This document shows positions 8,179 to 17,017 of a stretch of DNA of 64,000 bases, in pieces (the stretch's first letter is position 1; the number at the start of each line of letters is the position of its first letter). The DNA is from Micromonospora kangleipakensis (GTDB lineage Bacteria > Actinomycetota > Actinomycetes > Mycobacteriales > Micromonosporaceae). The stretch spans positions 3,658,001-3,722,000 of the forward strand of contig NZ_SHLD01000001.1 of the NCBI RefSeq assembly GCF_004217615.1, read 5' to 3'. Both the position numbers and the translations under genes were made by a program. Under the pieces are notes generated by a model that did not search any database, was not told the origin of the DNA, and worked only from the letters and a program-made list of their open reading frames with translations.

Positions 8179-8966
8179 GGCCGGCGGCATCTCTGCCACG
8201 GCCCATACAGGGCGGGCACGTCCCGGCACGGCAAACCTACCGTGGTCCGCCACCGGATTCCGTCGATCAACTGCCGTCTCGTCCACTTCCGCAGACGACT
8301 GTCAACGCTCGTGGTTGAGTCATGGTTCAGGTGTGGTGGTCGGTGATACGGATGACGGCAGCATGGCTGCGGCCCGCGGCGCACAGGTTAAAGATCAAGC
8401 TATGCGCCCCATCGCTACTCGTTCGGATCCGCATGTGGGGTTTTGGTTCGTGTCGCCCCACCGACACAAACCCCCACGGCGGCGGGATGGTCCTGGCCGA
8501 GGGGGTGGGGGCAATGGACTCCTTTGCTCGGCTCAGTATGCTGGCGGGGCGACCTGGGAGAACGTGGATCCGGCGGCCTGCGAGGGTCAACGCCGGTCAA
8601 GGCTGACTTGGCCGTTACGCGTTTGACCCCGCGCCAACCGCAGGGTAGACAGCAGCGTCATCCGCGACGCCGACAATTCCTTGCGGGACAGGTAGCCACG
8701 CGAGTAGCCAAGGTCGTGAACCCCGGACGTGCCCGCACCGTGGCGGACCGGTTGAGCAGCACCGGGCGGGGGTGACCCAGCGCTGCCCGCTCCTGGCAGT
8801 TTGGGGCACACAGGGGGCACAAGACACCGTCAAACGTCGTCAACCAGTGAGCAGCCGTGGCAGGCGCAGGCGTCGTGTGAGCCGGGGCCGAGGTGCGTTC
8901 CCGCTGGTTGACGGACAGCGGCTCTAAGTTCCGCCTCAACGTCTGAAAGACGGCCCTCCTCGTAGG
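8179..8966. other. Intergenic stretch with one long hairpin
   Basis: No supported gene lies in these ~790 bases. At 8435-8477 an interrupted hairpin pairs GTGGGGTTT with AAACCCCCAC and an inner GTGTCG with CGACAC. No T-run follows, so it is not a standard terminator. Confidence 0.45.
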
Positions 8967-9125
8967 TCACGCGGTTGCGCCACCGGTCCGGGGGTGCATC
9001 GGGCGCTCGGCGACCACGACGACCGACTCGCCCTGCATCAGTAGGACAGAGGCGTAGTGGTGCCGCAGGTCGACGGTCGTCGGTAGCTGCTCGGTTCCCC
9101 GCTCGATCAGCCGCGGGCCGAGCCG
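8967..9125 (-). pseudogene. Second tyrosine recombinase, C-terminal scrap
   Basis: About 50 codons ending at TGA 8967 read PTTVDLRHHYASVLL then QGESVVVVAER. This is the conserved box-II region of phage and plasmid integrases (the D-L-R-H-H-Y-A-S motif with the active arginine). The normal GH and tyrosine segments that should follow are absent because the frame leaves homology after AER. Nothing upstream extends it. It is a relic of a second integration event outside the 950-6786 element. Confidence 0.6.
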
Positions 9126-9307
9126 ATGCCCCATGTTCCGGCTGGCGCGGTGGCGTCCAGCATCCGGACGTCACCGCGCCATCGGTTGGCGCTTCTTGTT
9201 GCAGGTCAGCACGATCAGATTGTCAGCAGGGGGCTTCTCGCCGGCCTTTGTGGACTGTTCGGTGGCTGCTCAGTTGGACGCCAGCCGTGCTGGCACGGAC
9301 AGACTGC

Positions 9308-9538
9308 TCAGCCTTTGATCTCGCGAGGGTCGCGGCTACGGGGGTAGGTGTTCTTCTCGCCAATGGTGCCGTCTTTCTTTTTGATCACATGCTCGACGTC
9401 GCGGTCAGTCGCCGTCTGTCGGCCCGCGGCTTCCGCTTCTGCCTTGGTGTCGTGCACCGTGCTCGCGCGCTGGTTGCCCTCCGGGCGATTCTTCCACTGC
9501 CCATCCTCGTAGTACGTCTCGATGTCGCTCTTCGCCAT
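9308..9538 (-). CDS. DUF2188 domain protein
   Basis: A 76-residue soluble protein. It starts MAKSDIETYYEDGQWKNRPE, continues with the alternating polar pattern of DUF2188 (RASTVHDTKAEAEAAGR) and ends with a KKKDGTIGEKNTYPRSRDP segment, which is the family's usual layout and length. A GGGAGG ribosome binding site lies nine bases before ATG 9538. Function of the family is unknown. It stands alone among decayed fragments, and its intact frame suggests recent selection. Confidence 0.85.
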   Translation of the reverse strand: MAKSDIETYYEDGQWKNRPEGNQRASTVHDTKAEAEAAGRQTATDRDVEHVIKKKDGTIGEKNTYPRSRDPREIKG

Positions 9539-9779
9539 GAGTCGTGGCCTCCCTGGTTGGCGTGGTCAGTCACGACTATCTGCCCCAGCCACATCCTCCC
9601 CCAAACGTTTGCCACACGGCTCTGCGACGACAGCAGTCGAAGGGATGCGAACGCCTTGCCTTCGCGACGGCGACCACGAAGTGTCGTAGCCCTGGGTGGC
9701 CCTTGAGGTCCCCCGGTTCTCCGGAGGGCTGATGGCCTGACGCCTGCTGGCTCAGGTTGGACGATAGCTGTCTCAGGTT

Positions 9780-10072
9780 GGTCGTTGTGGCAGGTGTGCC
9801 AGGCCGGCTCAGCGTGCTGCCTCGTACGCCGTCGACCCAAGCAACGCCGAGTGGCTGGTCTGCCGCATGTCAGGTTGGTGCGCCAGTACGCGGCGACCAG
9901 CTGGACCCGGTCGGTAGGTCGAGGGCCCACTGCCGCCCGGCCGGCCGTCAGCGACGGCGTCCCCGCCACGCTCGGCAACCAGACGGGCCAGCCGGAGGAA
10001 CTGGGCGGGCTGCAGACCGGTGAACGGGAAGATCCACTCCGGCCGGGCTGAGGCGCTCACCTGCACCAACAT
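9780..10072 (-). pseudogene. IS5-type transposase, N-terminal remnant with frameshifts
   Basis: The minus frame from 10072 reads MLVQVSASARPEWIFPF and then QPAQFLRLARLVAERGG, the typical N-terminus of actinobacterial IS5-family transposases. The homology then switches frame to RVQLVAAYWRTNLT, the conserved helix-turn-helix block, and back again before disappearing near 9800. The catalytic DDE domain is absent. It is inactive debris of an insertion sequence. Confidence 0.7.
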
Positions 10073-10135
10073 ATCTTCCGTGGCCGTCCTAAGGAGACAG
10101 CCGCCGGGTCACGAGACGTCCTTTAGTCTCATTCC

Positions 10136-11107
10136 ATGGGCGTGCTGGACTGGATGCTCGATTCCGACCCCTCCATCCGGTGGCAGGCACTGCGTGATCT
10201 TGCCGATGCGCCGGCTGAGGTCGTGGCGGCGGAGCGGACGCGGGTGGCCACCGAGGGGTGGGGCGCCAGGCTGCTGGCCTTGCAGGGCGAAGACGGCCAG
10301 TGGGCGGGCGGCGCGTACTTCCCCGCACCGACCGGTGACTCCGATGCCGGCGCCCAGCCCGACGACGACGAGAGCCAGCCCTGGACCGCCACGGCGTACA
10401 GCCTCCTGCTGCTGCGTGACTTCGGGGTCGACCCGCGTAGTGACCAGGTGCGCCGGGCCGTGGCGCTGGTCAGCGACCACTGCCGTTGGGAGGAGGGCGG
10501 GCAGCCCTTCTTCACGGGTGAGGTCGAGCCGTGCATCAACGGCATGACCGTCGCGCTCGGCGCCTACTATGACCAGGACGTCGATGGCGTGGTCGCCCGG
10601 CTGCTCGGTGAGCAGCTCGAGGACGGCGGCTGGAACTGCTGGGCGGAGTACGGTTCGGTTCGCTCTTCGTTCGCGACCACGATCAACGTGCTGGAAGGGC
10701 TGTTGGCACACGAGCGCGCAACCGGTGGCTCGGCGGAATCGGTCGCGGCTCGACGCCGCGGCGAGGAGTACCTCCTCGAACGGAAACTGTTCCGGCGTAA
10801 GCGCACCGGCGAAGTGGTCGACCGGGTCTGGCTGCAGTTCTCGTTCCCGACCCGCTGGCACTACGACGTGCTCCGTGCCCTGGAGTACTTCCGGGCCGCC
10901 GGGGATCTGCCGGACCAGCGGGTGGACGAGGCGATCCAGTTGCTCCGATCCAAACAGCAGCCCGACGGCACGTGGCTGCTGGAGAACACTCATCCCGGCG
11001 AGGTCCACTTCACGCTCGAGGACGGCGACGGTCGGCCCAGCCGGTGGAACACGCTACGGGCGCTGCGTGTCCTCAATTGGTACGAGCAGACTGAAGCCAA
11101 CCCCTAA
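10136..11107 (+). CDS. Terpene-cyclase/prenyltransferase-like alpha-barrel protein
   Basis: The 323-residue product has repeated QW-like motifs of the squalene cyclase and prenyltransferase fold (ALQGEDGQWAGG, GEQLEDGGWNCW, SKQQPDGTWLLE) and paired helices between them. It is half the length of squalene-hopene cyclase and I see no DxDD protonation motif, so cyclase activity is doubtful. Proteins like this are usually annotated as squalene cyclase-like without proven substrate. No signal peptide or membrane segment is visible. It stands alone; the small acidic protein 108 bases downstream may share its transcript. Confidence 0.75.
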   Translation: MGVLDWMLDSDPSIRWQALRDLADAPAEVVAAERTRVATEGWGARLLALQGEDGQWAGGAYFPAPTGDSDAGAQPDDDESQPWTATAYSLLLLRDFGVDPRSDQVRRAVALVSDHCRWEEGGQPFFTGEVEPCINGMTVALGAYYDQDVDGVVARLLGEQLEDGGWNCWAEYGSVRSSFATTINVLEGLLAHERATGGSAESVAARRRGEEYLLERKLFRRKRTGEVVDRVWLQFSFPTRWHYDVLRALEYFRAAGDLPDQRVDEAIQLLRSKQQPDGTWLLENTHPGEVHFTLEDGDGRPSRWNTLRALRVLNWYEQTEANP

Positions 11108-11215
11108 CGGATCAAGCGGAGCCGGATACCGGCTGCCGGCGGGTCTGATCCCACCTGATGCTTGATGAATCCGTCCCGGCAGCTGGTTGGCGCCGAAAGT
11201 GGAAAGGTACCCAGC

Positions 11216-11410
11216 ATGACTGATCATGATTTGGTGGACCTCCGGTCGCGGGCCGCCGCCGGTGACCAGGACGCCGTCGACCAGCTCGTCGAGCTCGCGG
11301 GCGAGCGGGGTGACATGGATGAGCTGCGCCGCCTCGCCGACAGCGGCAACCGTGATGCGGCCGACGTGTTGACCGAGCTCGCCGAAGAGCAGGACGACGA
11401 CAGCGAGTAG
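11216..11410 (+). CDS. Small acidic helical protein
   Basis: Sixty-four residues from ATG 11216 with GGAAAGG upstream. The sequence is very acidic (DHDLVDLRSRAAAGDQDAV, DELRRLADSGNRDAADVL, EEQDDDSE) and consists of two or three Sel1/TPR-like helical hairpins. That suggests a small protein-binding module. No catalytic residue is visible. It follows the terpene-cyclase-like gene on the same strand with a 108-base gap. Confidence 0.7.
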   Translation: MTDHDLVDLRSRAAAGDQDAVDQLVELAGERGDMDELRRLADSGNRDAADVLTELAEEQDDDSE

Positions 11411-11515
11411 CGGACGTTGGAGCCCTGTCTTCCTGCCTGAGCGTGGGCTGGGCGGACACCCCGCAGGCGGGACACGTCGTCCGCGGTGAGCGATCGGTGG
11501 TCGGGTGGCCATGCC

Positions 11516-11901
11516 TCACGAACTCTTGGCGACGATGTCCACCAGGTTTCCATCGGGATCGCGCAGGAGGGCGTTGCGGTTGTTGTTGCCGGTGTCGTGT
11601 GGCGGCTGGACCGTGGGAACCCCGGCGGCCACCAGCTTCCGGTAGGCCTCATCGACGTCGTCGGTCCACACGACCAAGACCATCGCCGGGCTCCCCGGTG
11701 CAGCCTCAACCCCGTGTGCGTCCCTGGCCGCCTCGACCGTGCCGAGACCGATGGTGAACCCGTTCAGCCGGAGTTCAACGTGCTCGGGGATTCCGTCGCT
11801 CGGAGTCCGAAAGGTCTCCACGAACCCGAGGAGATCGCGGTAGAAGCGAAGCCAGCCTCGATGTCGCGAGTGTAGAGATTGACCAGCGCTGTGACGAACA
11901 T
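11516..11901 (-). pseudogene. VOC/glyoxalase-fold protein, one frameshift
   Basis: From ATG 11901 the frame reads FVTALVNLYTRDIEAG. Homology then jumps by one base near 11849 to LRFYRDLLGFVETFRTPSDG and runs to RDPDGNLVDIVAKSS at 11516. The combined 128-residue chain is a standard single-domain VOC protein with metal-binding-type Glu and His positions. Restoring one base near 11849 would rebuild it. It is either a recently broken gene or a base-call error, as are several neighbours. Confidence 0.75.
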
Positions 11902-12027
11902 GCTCAACAGAGTAGAAGCGGTCCCCGGCAGTCGCAGGCTGTCCTCGCGCGGGCGGCGGGAGCCACGTCGCTCCGCAACCGTTGGCCGGCCCGTCGTGAC
12001 GGCGGGCCGGCCGCAGTGCCTGTCCGG

Positions 12028-12686
12028 TCAGTAGGCGTAGGTGACGGAGATGGTGGCGGCGGGGCAGTTGTTCGCCCAGTTGGTCAGGGCGCTCTTCTCG
12101 GCGCTGTCGACGGTGAGCCGCCAGCGGATCTTCACGGCGACCCATTCGTTGATGTAGCGGCAGCGGGCCGACGCGTAGGGCGGCATCCAGGTGGCGGGGT
12201 CCTGGTCACCCTTGGCCTGGTTCACGTTGTCGGTGACGGCGGCGAGGGGGCGGCTGTCGCCGAGGTCGTTGGCGTAGGCCTGGCGGCGGCTGGTGGTCCA
12301 GTTGCGGGCGCCGGAGTCCCAGGCCTCGGCGAGAGGGCCATGTGGTCGATGTCGAGGTCGCCGGTGAGCGTCCAGTAGGCGTTGTCGTAGTAGGAGTACC
12401 AGCGGCCGCCGGACAGGGAGCAGCTGGAGCCGATGGTGGGCTTGGTGGTGGCTTCGGCGATGAGGACCTCGTTGCGGGTGCTGCAGCCGTCGCCGTCGGC
12501 GTCGATCCAGTGGGGGAACAGGTCGCGGCTGTAGCCGGTGCGGACCTCGGTGGCGACGGGGAGGCTGGCGACGGCGGTGGTGAGGGAGGCGGAGTAGCTG
12601 GCGGCCCAGGCGGGCTGGGTGAGGCCGAGGGTGGCGGCCAGGGTCGCGGCGAGGCTGATGGCCGTTGCGCGCAGGGTGCGGGTCAT
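12028..12686 (-). pseudogene. Secreted HNH (DUF1524-type) nuclease, one frameshift
   Basis: From ATG 12686 the protein begins with a signal peptide (LRATAISLAATLAATLG, cleavage after AWA). It continues to the nuclease core GDLDIDHM, where one base appears missing near 12336. The other frame then resumes with PLAEAWDSGARNWT, the NVNQAKGDQDPATWMPP block and CRYINEWVAVKIRW. The D-H pair, the asparagines and the Lys-Gly-Asp match the GmrSD/DUF1524 HNH family, whose secreted actinobacterial members degrade DNA. The intact length would be about 219 residues. Confidence 0.78.
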
Positions 12687-12818
12687 GGTGCTCCGTCCGA
12701 TGAGGAAAGCTGATGCCTGCACACATATAGACAGAGCTAGAAGTAATGGTCTAGATCCACTTCTGTGAACGGTGGATGAGCCTTTGCTGTACTCAAGCCG
12801 TCGGGGTGGGACGGGCTG

Positions 12819-12968
12819 TCAGGTCACCGTAGGGAGCAGGTCACGCACCGAGTCGGCGTACGGGTGCCGCATGTCGGTCAGCAGCGCGAACGCCGCACCC
12901 CAGGTGTCCCGGCATCTCGGTCGCCCGCGTCGGTCTGCACGTCGCCGAGCCGTACCAGGGTCTGCTCG
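12819..12968 (-). pseudogene. C-terminal TPR remnant of a regulator
   Basis: About 50 codons ending at TGA 12819 read IEQTLVRLGDVQTDAGD, and after a frame shift TWGAAFALLTDMRHPYADSV. This pattern of a last TPR helix pair followed by an H-P-(Y)AD-x-VR ending is typical of the C-terminus of SARP/LuxR-type actinobacterial regulators. The rest of the gene is gone and the upstream part is replaced by the divergent AraC gene. Confidence 0.4.
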
Positions 12969-13822
12969 ATGGACCCGTTGGAGGACGTGCTGTCGCTGCT
13001 CGACGCGACGGGTCACGTGTCGACCGGTCTGTCCGCCGGAGGGCCCTGGGCGATCCGGTTTCTGCCGCCGGCCGGGGTGAAGTTCAACGCGGTCCGGCGG
13101 GGCCGCTGCTGGCTGCGGGTGGACGAGGTGCCGGACCCCGTCCGCCTCGACGCGGGCGACTGCTTCCTGCTGACCCGGCCCCTGGCGTTCACCCTCGCCA
13201 GCGACCTGGAGCTGCCGGCCGAGCCGGCGCGCCCCATCTTCGCGGCGGCCGTCGACGGTCTGGCGCGCGCCGGCGCCGGCGACGACGTGCTGCTCATCGG
13301 CGGCGCGTTCTCCTTCACCGGGCGCGCGAGAGCTGCTGCTCGACAGCCTGCCGCCGGTCATCCACGTGCCGGCCGGGACGCCGGAGGCCGCCACCGTGCG
13401 GTGGACGGTCGGGGAGATCGACGCCGAGCTGCGGCGCAAGCCGATGGGGTGCCACGCTCGTTGCGGAGCACCTCGCCGTGGTCATGCTGATCCGGATCCT
13501 GCGCCTGCACCTCGCCCACGAGCCCGGCCGGTCGTCGGGCTGGCTGGCCGGGCTGGCCGACCCCACCGTCGCGGACGCGCTGCGGGAGATGCACGCCCGT
13601 CCGGGCCATTCGTGGACCGTGGCCGAGCTGGCCCGGACCGCCGCCGTCTCCCGGTCCACGCTGGCGGCCCGGTTCAAGGACGTGGTGGGCAAGGGGCCGC
13701 TGGAGTACCTCACCGAATGGCGGATCGAGCTCGCCGCCGAGGGCGCGCTCAGCGTCGCCTTCAAACGCACCACCGGCCTCTCGCCGCGCGCCTACCGCGA
13801 GCAACTCACCCGGTCCGGCTGA
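12969..13822 (+). pseudogene. AraC-family regulator, two frameshifts and an HTH deletion
   Basis: ATG 12969 opens a cupin-type sensor domain (MDPLEDVLSLLDATGHV, FLPPAGVKFNAV, GDCFLLTRP). One base is lost near 13327, after which the frame LLLDSLPPVIHVPAGTPEA follows. A base is gained near 13455, after which HLAVVMLIRIL and the AraC DNA-binding domain follow. That domain keeps the first helix-turn-helix (VAELARTAAVSRSTLAARF). It jumps from WRIELAAE to GALSVAFKRTTGLSPRAYR, about 20 residues short of the usual length, so the second recognition motif is deleted. It cannot be functional as read. Confidence 0.75.
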
Positions 13823-13847
13823 GGCGCCGCCCGGCCCGCCGGTCGTC

Positions 13848-14279
13848 TCAGCCCAGGGCGGCCGGGTCGAACTCGCGCCGCTCCACCAGGACGAGCCAGT
13901 TCCCGGAGTTGTCGCGGGCGACCGCCTCCACCCCGTACGGCCGCTCGGACGGTTCCTGGATGAACTCCACGCCCTTGGCGCTCAGCTCCTCGTGGGTCTT
14001 GCGGCAGTCGTCCACGGCCAGGCCGAGGCCGAACATGCCGCCCTCGGCCTGGGCGCGGCGCAGCGTCTCCGCCATCTCCGGCGAGTACGGCGGACCGGGC
14101 AGGGTCAGGTGGACCTCCAGCTCCGGCTGGCTCGGGTGCATGACGGTGCACCAGCGGTAGGAGCCGTCCCCGACGGTGATGTCGGTGTGCTCGGCGAACC
14201 CGAGCACGTCGAGGTAGAACGCCTTGGCCGCGTCGATGTCCTGCACCAGCACGCTGGTGATCGAGATGTTGGTAATCAT
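13848..14279 (-). CDS. VOC (glyoxalase-fold) family protein
   Basis: An intact 143-residue VOC protein: ITSVLVQDIDAAKAFYLDVLGF at the start, then GSYRWCTVMHPSQPELEVHL and a final DNSGNWLVLVERRE. The paired beta-alpha-beta-beta-beta modules are complete. Members bind metal and act as isomerases, dioxygenases or antibiotic-binding proteins; the substrate here is unknown. It begins nine bases after the stop of the AraC gene, so the two form an operon. This AraC-VOC pairing is common in actinobacteria and suggests the regulator controls it. Confidence 0.88.
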   Translation of the reverse strand: MITNISITSVLVQDIDAAKAFYLDVLGFAEHTDITVGDGSYRWCTVMHPSQPELEVHLTLPGPPYSPEMAETLRRAQAEGGMFGLGLAVDDCRKTHEELSAKGVEFIQEPSERPYGVEAVARDNSGNWLVLVERREFDPAALG

Positions 14280-14288
14280 GTGACCAGG

Positions 14289-14747
14289 CTAGGTGCCGGC
14301 GCCCGCGTCCGGCTTCTCCTGGCTTGCGGACCCGCGCCGTTCGGCCAGGCCCCACATGAGCACGAAGCATCCCGGTACGCGGGGCGCGCCGGTCGCGGCC
14401 CAGCGCCGCTGGAACTCGCTCGGCGTCTCGCCGACCAGTTCCCGGAACCGGCTGCTGAACGAGCCGAGGCTGGCGAAGCCGACGGCGTGGCAGACCTCGG
14501 TGACGGTGAGATTGGTGGCGCGCAGCAGGTCCTGTGCGCGTTCGACCCGGCGGCGCGACAGGTGCGCGGCGGGGGAGAGGCCGTAGGTGGCGGTGAAGAG
14601 CCGCTGGAAGTGGTACTTGCTGACGCCGGCCACCGCGGCGACCGCCGCCAGGTCCAACGGTTCGGCGTAGTGACGGTCGATGTGGTCGCGGGCCCGGCGC
14701 AGGTGGACCAGCAGGTCGCCCGGGGCGCGACGGGGTGGCGCGCTCAT
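14289..14747 (-). CDS. AraC-family transcriptional regulator (DNA-binding domain only)
   Basis: A 152-residue protein from ATG 14747 (GTG 14750 is possible). It consists mainly of the AraC DNA-binding domain. The first helix-turn-helix is LAAVAAVAGVSKYHFQRLF and the second is VTEVCHAVGFASLGSFSSRF, followed by the GETPSEFQRRW signature. There is no N-terminal sensor domain, so it may respond to other signals or act constitutively. Its 5' end abuts a broken quinone oxidoreductase in the same direction. It is followed by the VOC gene after nine bases. Confidence 0.85.
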   Translation of the reverse strand: MSAPPRRAPGDLLVHLRRARDHIDRHYAEPLDLAAVAAVAGVSKYHFQRLFTATYGLSPAAHLSRRRVERAQDLLRATNLTVTEVCHAVGFASLGSFSSRFRELVGETPSEFQRRWAATGAPRVPGCFVLMWGLAERRGSASQEKPDAGAGT

Positions 14748-14754
14748 CACCCGC

Positions 14755-15313
14755 GAGCTTAGGACCTGGTCGGCGGGCGAGCTCGACGGGCACCTGCCCG
14801 ACGCCGCCAGCGCCGTCGAGGACGAGCACCCGCTGCCCGGCGTGCACCCGCGCCCGGTCCACCAGTCCCTCCAGGCGGTGATGAGCACCAGCGGCAGCGC
14901 CGCCACCTCCCGCGCGCTCAACGACACCGGCGCGCGGGCCAGCAGCCGGGCGTCCACGGCCGCGTACTCCGCGAGCGAGCCCTGGAGGTCGCCGACCCCG
15001 CCGGTCAGCCCGTACACCTGGTCACCCGGCGTGAAGCCGGTGACCTGCGGGCCGACCTCTTCGATGACCCCGGCGAGGTCCAGGCCGAGGACGGCCGGCA
15101 GCCGGCTGCGGGCGTGCCCGGCCCGGCCGCCCGGATCTTGGTGTCCAGCGGGTTGACGCCGCTGGCCCGGACCCGCACCAGCACCTGCCCCACGCCCGCC
15201 ACCGGCTGGGCCACCTCGCGCAGGGTCAGCGGACCGCCGAACTCCTCCAACACCACCGCGCGTACGGCTTCGTCTCGTCTCGTCGCTCCCGATGAAGCGG
15301 AATTAGCGGACAA
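14755..15313 (-). pseudogene. NADP-dependent quinone oxidoreductase, truncated and frameshifted
   Basis: Pieces of a medium-chain dehydrogenase without zinc ligands appear in three frames. The start VRAVVLEEFGGPLTLREV and GVNPLDTKIRAAG shift near 15118 to LPAVLGLDLAG and VYGLTGGVGDLQGSLAEYAA. A shift near 14872 leads to VLVLDGAGGVGQVPVELAR. After this nucleotide-binding turn homology stops at the AraC gene, so the C-terminal half is missing. Two lost bases plus a deletion make it non-functional. Confidence 0.75.
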
Positions 15314-15381
15314 ATCGTGACGTCTGGTTCGTGACCGGCGCGGCCGTCAACGCCGGTCACGAACCAGCCGAACGGCTACCG

Positions 15382-16029
15382 CTACGCGGCGGCGGCGGCC
15401 GGCACCCAGAGGTCGTCGATGGCGCGCTCGGCCGCCGCGAGGCTCTCCTCGGCCAGCGGGATCAGCCCGGCCATGGCGGGGTTCACCTGGGCGAGGGTCA
15501 GCTCGGCCGTGATGAAGCGGGGCTGCATGCCGGTCATCGCCAGGCCGTGCGGGAGCCAGGGCTCGGCGTGGTCCCAGCCCGCACGCGGGGTGCCCGCGCC
15601 GTAACCGCCGCCCCGGGTGGCCAGCACGATGAACTCGCGTCCGTCGAGCAGGCCGGCCTGGGTCTCCGGGTGGTACGACAGTCCGGGCGCGATGAGGTGG
15701 TCGACCCACGCCTTGACGCTGCTGGGCGCGGCGAAGTTGTAGAGGGGGAGGCCGAGCAGGACGGTGTCGGCCTGCTTCACCTCGTTGACCAGTTGCTCGG
15801 TCAACGCCCAGGATGCCCGCTGCGCCGGCGTGTGGTGCTGCGCCGGCACCATGCGGGCCAGGCCGCTGGCCTCGTCGAGGTGCGGCAGCGACTCGCGGCC
15901 CAGATCCCGGTAGGTGACCGTGCCGCCGGGGTGGGCGGCCTGCCAGGCGTCGGCCGCCCGGGCGGTGAGCCGGCGGCTCGTCGAGCGCTCGCCCTGGATG
16001 CTCGAGTCGATGTGCAAGAGGTGCGGCAT
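15382..16029 (-). CDS. azoR: FMN-dependent NADH-azoreductase
   Basis: The 215-residue flavodoxin-fold enzyme opens with HLLHIDSSIQGERSTSRRL, the FMN phosphate loop. It continues with GLPLYNFAAPSSVKAWVDHL, the family signature that binds the isoalloxazine ring, and ATRGGGYGAGTP. AzoR enzymes reduce quinones and azo compounds with NADH and protect against thiol-reactive quinones. It is divergent from a MarR regulator, with 84 bases between the two starts, an arrangement typical of quinone- or electrophile-sensing MarR/azoreductase pairs. Confidence 0.9.
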   Translation of the reverse strand: MPHLLHIDSSIQGERSTSRRLTARAADAWQAAHPGGTVTYRDLGRESLPHLDEASGLARMVPAQHHTPAQRASWALTEQLVNEVKQADTVLLGLPLYNFAAPSSVKAWVDHLIAPGLSYHPETQAGLLDGREFIVLATRGGGYGAGTPRAGWDHAEPWLPHGLAMTGMQPRFITAELTLAQVNPAMAGLIPLAEESLAAAERAIDDLWVPAAAAA

Positions 16030-16047
16030 TGGCTTGCCTTTCCGTTA

Positions 16048-16076
16048 ATCATTTGTGACAGGCAAACCATTTGTAC
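16048..16076. promoter_or_regulatory. Candidate MarR operator between azoR and marR
   Basis: Two direct copies of CATTTGT (16050-16056 and 16068-16074) lie 18 bases apart in the shared divergent promoter region, the most AT-rich stretch in the neighbourhood. A repressor dimer bound here would control both genes. Confidence 0.4.
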
Positions 16077-16113
16077 CACGCAGACTCCTGGGGAGGTCGG
16101 TAGACTTGGTCAC

Positions 16114-16602
16114 ATGCCCGCCGCACCGGTCGACCAGTCAGAGCACCGCCTGGGTCCGCTGCTCGACCACCTCGCGCGCCGGATGCGGCTGCGGGCCGAA
16201 TCGGTGCTGGCGCCGCTGGGTCTGCGGCCGCGTCACCTCGTCGCGCTGACCGTGCTGCGCGCGCAGGGGGGCAGCAGCCAGCAGGCGCTCGCCGGCACCC
16301 TCGCCATGGACGGCACGAACATCGTCGGGCTGCTCAACGAGTTGGAGACGGAGCGGCTGGTCGAGCGGCGACGCTCACCGGAGGACCGCCGGCGCCACGT
16401 CGTCGAGCTCACCGAGGCCGGCGCCCGACGGCTCAGCGAGGCGGAATGCGCCCTCGCCACGGTGGAGGGGGAGGTGCTCGGCGCCCTCGACCCGGGCCAG
16501 CGCGAGACGCTCTACCAACTGCTCCAGCGGGCCGCCACCGGCACCGCCGTCAACTGCGTCGATGCGTTGGAGAGTCCGCCGGGTGACGCTGCGGCCTGCT
16601 GA
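16114..16602 (+). CDS. MarR-family transcriptional regulator
   Basis: The 162-residue winged-helix protein starts at ATG 16114 with GGGGAGG upstream. It has the MarR core LGPLLDHLARRMRLRAESVL, the recognition part QQALAGTLAMDGTNIVGLLNEL and the wing ERRRSPEDRRRHVVELT. A single Cys near the C-terminus (AVNCVDA) and the final Cys might be redox-active, but that is only inferred. Divergence from azoR suggests it represses azoR and itself and responds to quinones or electrophiles. Confidence 0.88.
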   Translation: MPAAPVDQSEHRLGPLLDHLARRMRLRAESVLAPLGLRPRHLVALTVLRAQGGSSQQALAGTLAMDGTNIVGLLNELETERLVERRRSPEDRRRHVVELTEAGARRLSEAECALATVEGEVLGALDPGQRETLYQLLQRAATGTAVNCVDALESPPGDAAAC

Positions 16603-16641
16603 GGGCTGCCGTTCACCGGTCCCGTACCGCGCGGGCGAGGG

Positions 16642-16818
16642 CTACGGGATCCTGGGCCCGCTGAGCCGGTAGCCGTCCTCGCTGAGGGTCCGGGTCATAT
16701 GTTGCGCGTACCACTGCGGCCAGTCGGGGTCGGTCCGGCCCAACTCCTTCTCGTGCACCCCGTGCGCCTCCGAGGCGCGCTTGAGCGCGTCCAGGATGAC
16801 CTCGGTGGTCGGATCCAT
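16642..16818 (-). CDS. Small conserved hypothetical protein
   Basis: Fifty-eight residues from ATG 16818, chosen because GAGGAGGGA lies eight bases upstream; a longer frame to 16884 lacks such a site. The sequence MDPTTEVILDALKRASEAHG, then HEKELGRTDPDWPQWYAQHM, is helical and amphipathic. It looks like one of the small cytosolic proteins widespread in actinobacteria. No function is known to me. It stands between the MarR gene (convergent) and the large membrane protein gene. Confidence 0.7.
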   Translation of the reverse strand: MDPTTEVILDALKRASEAHGVHEKELGRTDPDWPQWYAQHMTRTLSEDGYRLSGPRIP

Positions 16819-17017
16819 CGCTGCTCCCTCCTCGCTGCGGCTCATCGTCCCGGAGCCCGGGTCCGGACCTCCTGCAGCAGCCACCCGTTGCCGTCCGGCG
16901 TCCGCCGGGGGCGGGACCGGCGCGCACCGCGGGAGCGGCGGGACCGTCTGACGCCACCCTAGGTCGGGGCCTCGGCGTACGGGACGGAAACGCGACTTCC
17001 CGACCGCGGTCGTGGCC

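Noticed and set aside
8435-8477. The interrupted hairpin as a terminator or CRISPR repeat
   Set aside because: No T-run follows and the unit is not repeated; no CRISPR array or cas gene was seen anywhere in the window.
14755-15313. A functional quinone oxidoreductase with programmed frameshifts
   Set aside because: The C-terminal half is missing entirely and the frameshift points carry no slippery heptamer; it is a pseudogene or damaged sequence.
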